Source: JAGQUL01 sp039811765 (GTDB lineage: Bacteria; Actinomycetota; Thermoleophilia; Gaiellales; SKUG01). From it: a DNA stretch of 29,918 nt. A program made the translations under genes and the position numbers. The notes beneath the pieces are model-generated. The model was not told the DNA's origin, did not search any database, and saw nothing but the letters and a program-made list of their open reading frames with translations. The DNA lies in NCBI GenBank assembly GCA_039811765.1, contig JBDHZF010000016.1:1-29918 (forward strand), given 5' to 3'. Numbering within the stretch: the first letter of the stretch is position 1; every line of letters starts with the position of its first letter. Positions 16,727-24,800 of this stretch are shown piece by piece.

Positions 16727-17745
16727 GGTTGCGCCCAGAGGATCCGATGCGCGCCAAGGCCACCGACAGTGGCGTGGAGGACGGTTGGCGCGGCGCGCGA
16801 ATCGGAGCGGAGACACGCGACCGAGCGCATCGCGCGGCCACGCGCATCGACGCGCAGATCGACATCGGCGAGGCGGGAACGCCCCGAGTGACGATCGCGT
16901 TCCTCGTGCTCACGATCGCCGCGACGGCGCTCGAGTTCGCCGCGTTCGGCACGAGCCCGTCCACGAGCGAGTTGTCGCGCGCGGGCGGCGCGGGCATCGG
17001 CGTGATCGCCACGGGCGCGTGGTGGAAGCTGCTCGTGTCGAACCTGCTCCACGCGAACGTGATGCACGTGGTGATGAACGCGTTCGTGATCTTCCTCACC
17101 GGCCGCTGGCTGGAACACCTCGTGGGGCGCGGGATCGTGGTGGCGACGATTCTGTGGTCGGCGGTGCTCGCGGGCGCCGGTTCGCTGCTCGTCGACGCGC
17201 CGAGCGTGTCGATCGGCGCGTCGGGCGTGGCATTCGGGCTGGTGGGGTGCGCGGTCGGCGCCGATCCGCGCGCCCGCACCGCCACCGGCGTGATCGCGCG
17301 TCAGCTCGCGGTCGTGAACATCGTCATCACGTTCGTCGCGCCGGGAATCTCGATCGGCGGGCATCTCGGCGGGTTGCTGGCAGGGCTCGTGGTGGGTTTC
17401 GCGTGCTGGGATCGCTCGGCGGTGGACGATCAGCATCCAGCGGGTCGCGCGCGTCGCGGATTCGCCTCCGTGCTCGTGGCCGTCTCCTTGCTTCCGATCG
17501 CGGCGCTCGCGATCGGCCCGCGCCCCGTGGACGCCGGGGCCGACGCGCGTGCTCGTCTCACTGCGCGCCTGCTCTCGCGCCAGCTCGCGGGCAGCGAGCT
17601 CACCGGCGGCATGAAGATCGACGCCGCCTCGTGCCAGCCGGGCAGCGACTTGCTCACGTACGAGTGCGACGTCGACGGCCAGCACGCCTTCGTCACCTTC
17701 CGCACGAGCGACGACCAGTGGACTCTCCAGCTCGCCGCTTCGTGA
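16723..17745 (+). CDS. Rhomboid family intramembrane serine protease with extra C-terminal domain
   Basis: 340 residues. A soluble charged N terminus (about 1-55) is followed by six or so hydrophobic segments. The catalytic dyad is visible: Ser167 in SIGASGVAFGL and His214 in ISIGGHLGGLLAG, along with the family H...N pattern HANVMHVVMNAF. Rhomboids cut membrane proteins within the bilayer, for instance to release surface proteins. The last membrane helix (about 245-265) is followed by an unusual soluble domain of about 75 residues holding two Cys (ASCQPGSD, YECDVDG). It is reminiscent of DUF4333-like lipoprotein domains and probably lies outside the cell. The ATG overlaps the exonuclease stop (ATGA); the next gene starts 18 bases downstream. 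Confidence 0.88.
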   Translation: MRLRPEDPMRAKATDSGVEDGWRGARIGAETRDRAHRAATRIDAQIDIGEAGTPRVTIAFLVLTIAATALEFAAFGTSPSTSELSRAGGAGIGVIATGAWWKLLVSNLLHANVMHVVMNAFVIFLTGRWLEHLVGRGIVVATILWSAVLAGAGSLLVDAPSVSIGASGVAFGLVGCAVGADPRARTATGVIARQLAVVNIVITFVAPGISIGGHLGGLLAGLVVGFACWDRSAVDDQHPAGRARRGFASVLVAVSLLPIAALAIGPRPVDAGADARARLTARLLSRQLAGSELTGGMKIDAASCQPGSDLLTYECDVDGQHAFVTFRTSDDQWTLQLAAS

Positions 17746-17763
17746 CGGTTCGGGGGCGGTAGG

Positions 17764-19494
17764 GTGCGGCTCGTGCGCCGCGTCGCGACACCACTGCTCG
17801 TTCTCGCCGGAGTTGCGATGGTCGCGACGGCATGCGGATCGCCGTCCAGTTCCGAATCGGAGACGAAGTCGCTGCCGCCTGCCGCGGTCGACTACGTCAC
17901 CTTGCCGTCGATCGTTCGCTTGACGCCGCACGTGGACGTCGCCCAGCCCGACGCAAGCGACGCGATCGAGCTGGACGCCGCCCGGGGCGAGCGCGAAGGT
18001 GGGCAACTCGTCGCGTGGGCGAAGGCGGGCGAGCCGCGAGTGGTGCTCGAAACGAGCGCGCTGCGCGGACCAAGCAGCGTCGAGATCGCCGCGACGCACG
18101 TGCACCCCTACATCGAGCACGCGATGACCGTCGAGCGAGGATCGCCCGGCGGACGCCCCGGCACCTACATGGATCCCTTGATTCCCGCGCGCAAGCGCGA
18201 CGTCGTGCTCGGCGACTCCCAGCGCCTGCTCGCGTGGATCGACGTGACCGTGCCGCTCGACACGAAGCCCGGCCAGTACACGGGGCACGTGCTGATTCGC
18301 GAGTCCGACGAGCACGGAAAGCCCATCGCGGACGACGAATCCAGCGAGCTGGCGCGCATCCCGATCCGCGTGCGCGTGCACGCCGCGACGATCCCCAAGA
18401 CACCCACGCTCGGTTCCTACGTGGGACTCGACCAGTCGCAGCTCGTTCGCTTCGAGAACGTTCCTGCCGGCAGCACGAAGCTTCGCGACGTCACCGAGCG
18501 GTACGTGAACGCGCTCGCCGACGCGCGCTTGAGCGTGGGCGACGTGGGCGCGCTGCCGCCCGGCGCGCTTGCCGGACACCACGGCCTGCCCGGCGACGAC
18601 GACTATCTGGAGCGCGTGTTCGGGCAACGCGGCGTGGCGAGCGTGCGCATCCCGCTCTACGAGACGTACCCGTTCAAGGACCCGCTCGGCGCCGATCGCG
18701 CGCAGACGGTGCGGTACTTGCGGCGCGCCGCCGCGTGGGCGCGCTCGCACGGGTGGGCCGATCGAATGTACGTGTTCATGTTCGACGAGCCCGACGACTC
18801 CGAGGCCGGCGACGTGCGCGAGCTGCACGAGCTAATGCGCGAAGCCGATCCGCAGCTGCGCCAACTCGTGACGCGGGAAGGATCGGCTCGCTCCCCGTTC
18901 CAAGGATCCGTGGACATCTGGGCGCCGAACATCAACCCGCAACGCTTCCGCGAGACGGATGTCAGTCGCGAGCGCGCTCGCGGCAAGGACACGTGGTGGT
19001 ACCCGTCCATCACCACCACCGCGCCCTATCCCACGCTCTTCATCGACGAGCTTCGACCCACCCCACGCGCGCTCGGATGGCTCGCATGGCAGCGCGGCGT
19101 GCGCGGCTTTTTGTACTGGAGCGCCACGCATTGGCACGAAGTGGACGATCCGTTCGAGGACCCGTCCACCTACAACGAGACGAACATCAGCGGAAACGGC
19201 GACGGAGTGCTGCTGTACCCGGGCGGCGCGATCGGACTGCCGGGCACGCCGATTCCCAGCGTGCGACTGCTGCAGCTGCGCGACGGCATCGAAGACCATG
19301 ACCTGCTCGCTGACGCGACGTGCGCCGCGACATCGACGCAGCGAGCGCGAATCCGCCGTGCGGTCGCCGCCGCCGCGCCCGCCATCGATCGCATCGATCC
19401 CACCGCCGCGCAGGTTCAGGCCCTTCGCCAATCCACGTTCGCCGTGCTCGATCGCGCACCGGTGGACGCGAACTGCGCTGACGTCATGTCCTGA
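17764..19494 (+). CDS. GH123/DUF4091 domain lipoprotein (putative glycoside hydrolase)
   Basis: 576 residues. A lipoprotein signal peptide with Cys24 (ATAC-GS) is followed by a beta-rich N-terminal domain (about 45-205, LLAWIDVTVPLDTKPGQYTG). Then comes a TIM-barrel-like domain matching DUF4091, now placed in glycoside hydrolase family 123. Family signatures include YVFMFDEPDD, whose adjacent D341-E342 correspond to the GH123 catalytic Asp-Glu pair. WYPSITTTAPYPT, LGWLAWQRGVRGFLYWS, then GDGVLLYPGG and PSVRLLQLRDGIEDHDLL are also present. It probably cleaves a hexosaminide-containing glycan outside the cell; the substrate is inferred. The GTG at 17764 follows GGGGGCGG by four bases. A GTG at 17773 is an alternative. 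Confidence 0.85.
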   Translation: MRLVRRVATPLLVLAGVAMVATACGSPSSSESETKSLPPAAVDYVTLPSIVRLTPHVDVAQPDASDAIELDAARGEREGGQLVAWAKAGEPRVVLETSALRGPSSVEIAATHVHPYIEHAMTVERGSPGGRPGTYMDPLIPARKRDVVLGDSQRLLAWIDVTVPLDTKPGQYTGHVLIRESDEHGKPIADDESSELARIPIRVRVHAATIPKTPTLGSYVGLDQSQLVRFENVPAGSTKLRDVTERYVNALADARLSVGDVGALPPGALAGHHGLPGDDDYLERVFGQRGVASVRIPLYETYPFKDPLGADRAQTVRYLRRAAAWARSHGWADRMYVFMFDEPDDSEAGDVRELHELMREADPQLRQLVTREGSARSPFQGSVDIWAPNINPQRFRETDVSRERARGKDTWWYPSITTTAPYPTLFIDELRPTPRALGWLAWQRGVRGFLYWSATHWHEVDDPFEDPSTYNETNISGNGDGVLLYPGGAIGLPGTPIPSVRLLQLRDGIEDHDLLADATCAATSTQRARIRRAVAAAAPAIDRIDPTAAQVQALRQSTFAVLDRAPVDANCADVMS

Positions 19495-19514
19495 TCGATA
19501 GGTTGCGAGGTCCG

Positions 19515-20552
19515 ATGCAGCTGAAGCCGATACCAGACGACCTTCCCGCAGCGCCGATCACGCGCCCCGCCGGAATGGATCCATCCGTGCCCTACGAGCC
19601 CGTGATCGACGCGCACCATCGCGTGATCGACCCGATTCAGAAAGCCGCGATCGCCGCGTTCTACGACTCCGGCGCCGCGAAGCTACCGCATCGCGTGCTC
19701 GACTGGCTTCGTCGCGGCCAGCTCGCGCCCGTGCTCGGAACTCCGGGATCGCCGCTGCCGGACACGCCGGGCGCCTATCGAGTCGCGGTGATCGGCGACA
19801 TGGGGGAGGGCTCGCCCGCGCAGGTGCGCAACACGGAGCAGATCGCGAAGTGGAACCCCTCGCACGTTGCCACGGTGGGCGACAACGTCTACCCGCTCGG
19901 GCGCGAACGTGACTGGGCCGAACGCTTCGACCCGCAGTACGCGCAGTTGCGCACGCACACCACGTGGCAGCCCGCGCTCGGCAACCACGACTACTACGCC
20001 GGCGACCTCACACCGTACTTCTCACGCTTTCCGCAACTGCGCGGCAACGCGTACTACTCGTGGACGCTCGGGCCGGCGCAGTTCTTCGTGCTCGACACCG
20101 AGCAGCGGCTGGACGGTTCCAGCGCGCAGCAGGCATGGCTCGCGGCGGAGCTGGCGAAGTCCACCGCGCCGTACAAGATCGTGCAGATGCACAGGCCCAT
20201 GGTGTCGTCGCGGGCGGGCGGCGCAGTTCGCGCGGCGTTCGGCACGCTCGGTCCGCTGCTCGCCAAGCACGGCGTGCAGCTCGTGCTCGCCGGGCACGAG
20301 CACGGCTACGAACGATCGCGCCCGATCGACGGCACCACGTACATGGTCGTGGGCGGCGGTGGAGCGGCGACGTACGGCCTGCCGGAACGGATGCCCGCGC
20401 AAACGCTCGTGCGCAGCGGCCGCAACCACCACCTCGAGCTGAGTTTCGACGCGGCGCGCATGGTCGTTCGCGCGGTGGACGATCGCGGCGGGACATTCGA
20501 CACGTCCGTCATCGAGCCGCACGCGACCGCGACCGCGACCGCGTCCGCGTGA
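19515..20552 (+). CDS. Calcineurin-like metallophosphoesterase (purple acid phosphatase-like)
   Basis: 345 residues. The full set of dinuclear-metal motifs is visible: GDMG (D95), then VGDNVYP, GNHDYY (about 156-161), QMHRPM, and GHEHGYER (about 260-267). The order and spacing match purple acid phosphatase-like phosphoesterases. Unlike most such enzymes it has no signal peptide or membrane helix, so it is probably cytoplasmic, or the N-terminal 80 residues (rich in Pro, then a helical YDSGAAKLPHRVLDWLRRG) serve another purpose. The C terminus ends in an Ala-Thr repeat. The ATG at 19515 follows GAGG by four bases; a TTG at 19503 is in frame. The stop overlaps the permease start (GTGA), suggesting coupled synthesis. 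Confidence 0.87.
   Translation: MQLKPIPDDLPAAPITRPAGMDPSVPYEPVIDAHHRVIDPIQKAAIAAFYDSGAAKLPHRVLDWLRRGQLAPVLGTPGSPLPDTPGAYRVAVIGDMGEGSPAQVRNTEQIAKWNPSHVATVGDNVYPLGRERDWAERFDPQYAQLRTHTTWQPALGNHDYYAGDLTPYFSRFPQLRGNAYYSWTLGPAQFFVLDTEQRLDGSSAQQAWLAAELAKSTAPYKIVQMHRPMVSSRAGGAVRAAFGTLGPLLAKHGVQLVLAGHEHGYERSRPIDGTTYMVVGGGGAATYGLPERMPAQTLVRSGRNHHLELSFDAARMVVRAVDDRGGTFDTSVIEPHATATATASA
20523..20546 (+). repeat. Short hexamer tandem repeat (GCGACC)
   Basis: Three exact copies of GCGACC (20523-20540) and a fourth variant GCGTCC encode the Ala-Thr tail of the phosphoesterase. Such runs can slip; because the unit is six bases, the frame and the overlapping permease start would be kept. Confidence 0.6.
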
Positions 20553-21874
20553 CCGATCCACCCACGCGCATCGGCGTGCCCGCGATCTCGTGGGCGATCT
20601 ACGACTTCGGCTACTCGATGTTCGCCTACGTCGTGTTCGCGCGCTATCTGAGCGATTGGATCATCTCGGACCTCGGCCACCCCGACTGGGTGTTCACGTG
20701 CGCGCAGGTCGTGGCGGCGCTCTCGCTCGTGCTGCTGATGCCGATCGCCGGGGTTGCCGCCGACGTGCTCGGTCGACACCGGCCGTTGCTTGCGTTGTTC
20801 ACCGGCGTGTCCGCGCTCGCCGCGGCCGGCATCGGGATCGTCGATCCCGATCTCGGCGTGGCGGGGGTGCTGCCGCTGCTCGCGCTCGGCATCGCCAGCG
20901 CGATCGCGATCTCGCTCGCGTTCGCGCAGTTCGATCCGATGCTCGCCGGCGTCGCGCCGCAGCCGCGATGGAGCATGATGTCCGGCGCCGCCGTCGCGGC
21001 CGGCTATGTGGGCGTGGTGGTGTGGCTCGCGCTGCTCGCCGACGTGTTCGTCGGCGAAGGCGACAAGCAGCAGGCATTCCTGCCCGCTTCGGTCATCTTC
21101 GTGATCGCGAGCCTGCCGGTGATCGTGTTCGGCCGTGAGCGCTATGCGGATGCCGACGCGCCAGCCGCCGTCGATCGTCGTGGTCGAGGGATCTGGCGCA
21201 TCACGCGCGAGCGGCAACGCGGCACGCTCGATCGCATGCGCCAGCTGCCGGGCGTCGTCCGCTTGTTGTTCGGCCGTTTCCTGTACGCGGACGCGATCGG
21301 CACCGTCAACGTCTTCGCGGTCGTGTTCATGTCGCGCCTCGGCGGCTTCACCGAATCCGACAAGAATCACGTCACGCTCGTGGTGGTGGGCTTCGCGGGC
21401 GCCGGAGCGTTGTGCGCCGGTTGGATTGCGCACCGGATCGGACCACGACGCACGTTGCTGGGCGTGGTTCCCTCGTTCAGCGCCGGGCTCGCGGTCGTCG
21501 CGTTGTTCGGCGCGCCCTGGACCGTGTGGCTGCTCGCGCCAGTGCTCGGCGTGTCGCTCGGCACCGTCTACACCGTGGATCGGCTCTTCATGCTCGCGCT
21601 CACGCCCCCCGAGGTGCGCGGGGAAGTGTTCGGCTTCTTCAACCTGATCGGACGCGTGGCGCAGGCGTTCGGCCCGTTCGTGCTCTGGGGCGGAACGATC
21701 TTCGTGCTGCACGACGCAACCGGATGGCTCGACGCGCTCGACGCTAGCCGCGTGTCGTTCGGGCTGATCGCGGTCTCCGCGCTCGTGGGCCTGCTGGTGA
21801 TCCGCCCGCTGTCGGACGGCGTCAGCGGCGGGGTGGTCGGGGCGAGCGGTCAACCGCCAGGCGGGGCGATGTAG
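20549..21874 (+). CDS. MFS transporter, UMF1/Atg22-like
   Basis: 441 residues with about 12 membrane segments. The N terminus (PAISWAIYDFGYSMFAYVVFARYLSDWI) is the signature of the UMF1/Atg22-like branch of the major facilitator superfamily (WA.YD.....F........F). The loop after helix 2 is GVAADVLGRHRPLL. A long basic cytoplasmic loop (about 200-230) separates the halves, and the second half carries GPRRTLL and ALTPPEVRGEVFGFFNLIGRVAQAFGP. Substrates in bacteria are largely unknown; yeast Atg22 exports amino acids from the vacuole. The GTG overlaps the phosphoesterase stop, which fixes the start. The 3' end overlaps the convergent CHAP gene by 25 bases. Confidence 0.88.
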   Translation: MTDPPTRIGVPAISWAIYDFGYSMFAYVVFARYLSDWIISDLGHPDWVFTCAQVVAALSLVLLMPIAGVAADVLGRHRPLLALFTGVSALAAAGIGIVDPDLGVAGVLPLLALGIASAIAISLAFAQFDPMLAGVAPQPRWSMMSGAAVAAGYVGVVVWLALLADVFVGEGDKQQAFLPASVIFVIASLPVIVFGRERYADADAPAAVDRRGRGIWRITRERQRGTLDRMRQLPGVVRLLFGRFLYADAIGTVNVFAVVFMSRLGGFTESDKNHVTLVVVGFAGAGALCAGWIAHRIGPRRTLLGVVPSFSAGLAVVALFGAPWTVWLLAPVLGVSLGTVYTVDRLFMLALTPPEVRGEVFGFFNLIGRVAQAFGPFVLWGGTIFVLHDATGWLDALDASRVSFGLIAVSALVGLLVIRPLSDGVSGGVVGASGQPPGGAM

Positions 21875-22794
21875 CCCACCATGCGCGTGTCGCCGAGCCG
21901 GTAGTTGGACGCCTTGACCCGGTCCTGTTCGTTGCCGCCGATCGTGTAGACGCGACCGTTCGCGACCTTCGTCACCACCGCGACGTGGTCGACGTTGCTG
22001 TCGCCACGAAAGCTGAACAGCACGAGGTCGCCGGGCTTGGGCGTGTAGCCGGCACGCGCGTGCCACGTGCCTTCCTGCTTGGCGTACTTCACCATTGCCA
22101 CGGTGTGGTCCTCGCCCGTGCCGTCCTTGCCGAACGGCACGCCCGCTTGCTTGCGCACCCACGACGCGAAATCCGCGCACCACGGCTCCGCCGCGTCCGG
22201 ATCCTCGCCGGCGCCGGTCACCGCGGTGCGGTAGGTGCGAATGCGCCCGGTTGCGTCCTTGTCCTCGCCGCCGTTTTCCTTCACGCCGCGCGCGAGTTCC
22301 GCATTGGCGGTCGCAACGATCTTCGCGCGGATCTCCTCGATGGAAGCGGTGGTTTGCGTGACCGTCGATGTCTGAGTTGGTTCTTGAGCCGGCGTCGACT
22401 GCGTGACCGTTTCGGTCGAGTCGGCGGACGAGGACGAGTCGGTGGATGGCGACGAGTCCGGCAATGCGGCTGGCGGTGCGGTGGTGGCGCCGCATCCGCA
22501 GCCGTTCGCGATCTGGTTCGACGTGCTGCTCGACGGGCCGCCGGCCAGCACGCCAGCGGCGCCTTGCCGTGCTTGGAGAGCGGCGGACAACTGGTTGATC
22601 GCGATCGCGAGATTCGCGATTGCCACGGCGAGATCGGTGGTCGGCGCCACGCTCGTGGCGCCAGCGACGGTCGTGGTCGTCGTGCCGCCGCCACCATTCA
22701 CGCCCGCGACCGACGAACCGGCCGTTCCGGCGGCAGGTGGCGCGGCGACCACGCTCTGCGTGGCCGTGCTCGGGCTGGCGACGGATTCCCCCAT
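21850..22794 (-). CDS. CHAP-domain amidase/endopeptidase with Ser/Thr-rich N terminus and no signal peptide
   Basis: 314 residues. Residues 1-55 are Ala/Gly/Thr/Val-rich with no charged start or hydrophobic core of a signal peptide. Residues about 55-80 form a helix (LAVAIANLAIAINQLSAALQ). A Cys-Gly-Cys-Gly at 99-102 and a Ser/Thr/Asp-rich linker to 150 follow. The C-terminal CHAP domain has catalytic Cys206 in EPWCADFASWV and His270 in VDHVAVVTKV, with KPGDLVLF between. CHAP enzymes cut peptidoglycan peptides or amides. It converges on and overlaps the permease gene. The ATG at 22794 has only a weak GTGGTGG ribosome site. It could be exported by a non-classical route, or the annotated start could miss an upstream exporter signal, although the frame upstream shows none. 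Confidence 0.85.
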   Translation of the reverse strand: MGESVASPSTATQSVVAAPPAAGTAGSSVAGVNGGGGTTTTTVAGATSVAPTTDLAVAIANLAIAINQLSAALQARQGAAGVLAGGPSSSTSNQIANGCGCGATTAPPAALPDSSPSTDSSSSADSTETVTQSTPAQEPTQTSTVTQTTASIEEIRAKIVATANAELARGVKENGGEDKDATGRIRTYRTAVTGAGEDPDAAEPWCADFASWVRKQAGVPFGKDGTGEDHTVAMVKYAKQEGTWHARAGYTPKPGDLVLFSFRGDSNVDHVAVVTKVANGRVYTIGGNEQDRVKASNYRLGDTRMVGYIAPPGG

Positions 22795-22846
22795 GCCACC
22801 ACGATGGGGCCGATTCGCAAACCCGGACTAGGTAATTCGGATCGTG

Positions 22847-23842
22847 TTAGCGGGCGAGACGGTTCGCCACCAGCTCCGTGGCCTTCGCGTCCACGAGCGC
22901 CGCGTATTGCGCGTGATCGGTGATCTGCGCGAGCTCGGGCACCGTGAGCGCGCGTCGATCGAGCACCCGCCGCATTCCGTCGAGCGACGCGGTTCCAACT
23001 TGCTCGTTCGCCCAGCCAGCGATGCCGTCCAGTCGCGCCGCGAGCGCGCGTGCTCCGTCGTCGCCCAGTCCGAGATCGGCGGCGATGTCATGCGCGATCA
23101 CGCGTGCGCTGCGATCGCGCGGCAGCTCGGTCGCGGCGCGCGACGCGTCGTCGAACCACCACCACGTCAGCGTGACGCCATCGCTTGCCTCGCGATGACG
23201 CAGCGAGGCGAAGCGCGACAAAGTCGAACCGTCCACGTCGTCGCCCGGTCGTGGCGCGCACACGTCCGTTCCTGGACTGCGACCGGCATCCACGACTCGT
23301 CCCCATTGATCCGACACGCACCACACCGATCCCGGCTCGAGCAACTGAGCGACGGATCGCGCCGCGGGCATGAGCGGTTGGCCTGCGCGCTCCGCGACGT
23401 GTCGGGCGAGCAGCGCCGGACGATCGAGCGCGTCGAACCCGCGGATCCATGCGGCCGGCATCAGCAGTTCGCGCGCGAACGCGCTCGCCTCGCCTTCCAC
23501 CAGGTCGTGCGCCGTGACGGGCAGCTCCCACGGTCGCGTCGACATGTCGCACGGCGTTCCGAGCGGATGCCAGCCGAGCAGCACGTGTCCGAGGCCGTGC
23601 GCGATGGCGAAGCGTCGGCGTTCGGGCGACGATTCCAAGCCGGCGTCCACCACGATGCGCGGCTGTTCGCCGGCGCGCTCGCCGTGAACGACGATCACGT
23701 CGGCGCGCGTGGGGATTTCTTCGTCGAGCACGAGCGCGAAGCGTGACGCGACCCGTTCGATGTCGAAGGGCGGTGTGAGCTGCAGTTGTTCTGACAACCG
23801 AAGCGCTGCTTCGCGCGCGACTCGATACGTGGGATCAGGCAT
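22847..23842 (-). CDS. ImmA/IrrE-type metallopeptidase-like protein with degenerate active site (HGLGH)
   Basis: 331 residues. The N-terminal 140 residues match the ImmA/IrrE (DUF955/COG2856) fold: AREAALRLSEQLQLTPPFDIERVASRFALVL, then IVVDAGLESSPERRRFAIAHGLGHVLLGWHPLG, then VEGEASAFARELLMPAAW. In the family the signature is HExGH plus a later Glu. Here both His (82 and 86) and the later Glu (118) are kept, but the catalytic Glu is Gly83 (codon GGC, two changes from any Glu codon). Zinc binding may persist while proteolysis is lost. The C-terminal half (about 165-331) has no family I recognise and holds a helical DNA-binding-unlike tail. The ATG overlaps the 126-residue partner gene by 8 bases, giving a two-gene cassette. 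Confidence 0.82.
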   Translation of the reverse strand: MPDPTYRVAREAALRLSEQLQLTPPFDIERVASRFALVLDEEIPTRADVIVVHGERAGEQPRIVVDAGLESSPERRRFAIAHGLGHVLLGWHPLGTPCDMSTRPWELPVTAHDLVEGEASAFARELLMPAAWIRGFDALDRPALLARHVAERAGQPLMPAARSVAQLLEPGSVWCVSDQWGRVVDAGRSPGTDVCAPRPGDDVDGSTLSRFASLRHREASDGVTLTWWWFDDASRAATELPRDRSARVIAHDIAADLGLGDDGARALAARLDGIAGWANEQVGTASLDGMRRVLDRRALTVPELAQITDHAQYAALVDAKATELVANRLAR

Positions 23843-24215
23843 GGCTCGGCTCCCGTTCGGCACGCGAGGCGGACGCCGCAGCGTCCACGTGCGGGATCCA
23901 TGCCTCGACGTCGGCGGCGTCGTGCGGGTCGACCACCCTGCTCGCGAGGCGCGACGCCAACGCGCGCACCCGCGGTTGGCCACGCAGCTCGTCGAGCGCA
24001 ACCGATCGATCGAATCGTCGCGCGTTCAGCACGTAGCGCAGCGCGTCCGGGGTGGACGCCACGAGGTCGAGCTCGTCCGCGCTCAGACCGAGCACCTCGT
24101 GCAGGGGCTTGGTGCGGGGACCGTCGAGCCATGCCGCGACCTGCGCTTCGAACTCGTCGATGCGCGCGTGACCGTCGAGCACTCGCTCGACGAAGCTGTG
24201 TCGCTTGCTGCTCAC
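23835..24215 (-). CDS. Unrecognised partner protein of the ImmA/IrrE-type gene
   Basis: 126 residues, all-helical by composition, charged, no membrane segment. A conserved-looking core IDEFEAQVAAWLDGPRTKPL then HEVLGLSADELDLVASTPDALRYVLNARR resembles the short helical proteins often found next to ImmA/IrrE-type genes, which have a similar pattern of LxExLGxxxxExxxxxxxPxxLxxILxARR. That recall is not verified. The C terminus is rich in Ala, Asp and Glu. The GTG at 24215 is taken as the start because conserved-looking sequence begins shortly after it; no strong Shine-Dalgarno. Upstream codons in frame overlap the intergenic region to the SRPBCC gene. Its stop overlaps the ImmA-like start by 8 bases, so the two are surely co-translated. 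Confidence 0.65.
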   Translation of the reverse strand: MSSKRHSFVERVLDGHARIDEFEAQVAAWLDGPRTKPLHEVLGLSADELDLVASTPDALRYVLNARRFDRSVALDELRGQPRVRALASRLASRVVDPHDAADVEAWIPHVDAAASASRAEREPSHA

Positions 24216-24335
24216 GCGGCGAGTATTCCCGATTCCTCGTGGTTGTTGCACCTGATCGTGCATGTCGCGGCCAAGTTCGCGTTCGCGTGCTCGGAGCGGG
24301 TTTGGCCCGCGCGCCGGCCGGGGCAGCACGGGTCC

Positions 24336-24794
24336 ATGGCCTCAGCCCGCACGCAGCAACTGCATCACACGTACGAACGCCTCGTCGCCGCCGACATCGA
24401 GGACGTCTGGCGCGCGCTCACCGATCCCGACGAGGTGCAGCAGTACTATTACGAGAACGCGGTGGAGTCTTCGTGGATGCCGGGCGAGCCGGTGCGCTAT
24501 CGAAATGGCGACGGCGCCGTGACGATCGAGGGCGCGGTGGTGGACGTGGACGCGCCGCACCGACTCGTGCACACGTTCGCGTTCACAGCAGTGGGCATGG
24601 CTGGCGCGGCGAACGACGAGTCATCGCGCGTGACGTGGACGATGGAACCCGACGACGAGGGCACGCGCGTGACGCTCGTGCATGACGGCTTCACGGGCGA
24701 GACCGTCACCTACCGCGCCGTCGAGGACGGGTGGGAGCAGATTCTCGACGGCTTGGCCGAGCTGTTCGACGCGTCGCCCAGCGAGGACGACTGA
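24336..24794 (+). CDS. SRPBCC/AHSA1-like (START-fold) protein
   Basis: 152 residues with the pattern of Aha1-domain/activator-of-Hsp90-like SRPBCC proteins. The N-terminal strand HTYERLVAADIEDVWRALTDPDEVQQYY is followed by GEPVRYRNGDGAVTIEGAVVDVDAPHRLVHTF, then VTWTMEPDDEGTRVTLVHDGF, and ends with a C-terminal helix WEQILDGLAELFD. This is a cupped fold that binds a small hydrophobic molecule; the ligand is unknown. The ATG at 24336 gives the usual length for the family. The gene is divergent from the ImmA-type cassette, with 120 bases between them, so they share a control region. Confidence 0.85.
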   Translation: MASARTQQLHHTYERLVAADIEDVWRALTDPDEVQQYYYENAVESSWMPGEPVRYRNGDGAVTIEGAVVDVDAPHRLVHTFAFTAVGMAGAANDESSRVTWTMEPDDEGTRVTLVHDGFTGETVTYRAVEDGWEQILDGLAELFDASPSEDD

Positions 24795-24800
24795 CGAGGT

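Noticed and set aside
20306..22495. 729-residue minus-strand frame across the permease and part of the CHAP gene
   Set aside because: Arg/His/Asp-rich shadow with no motif; it conflicts with two well-supported genes in other frames.
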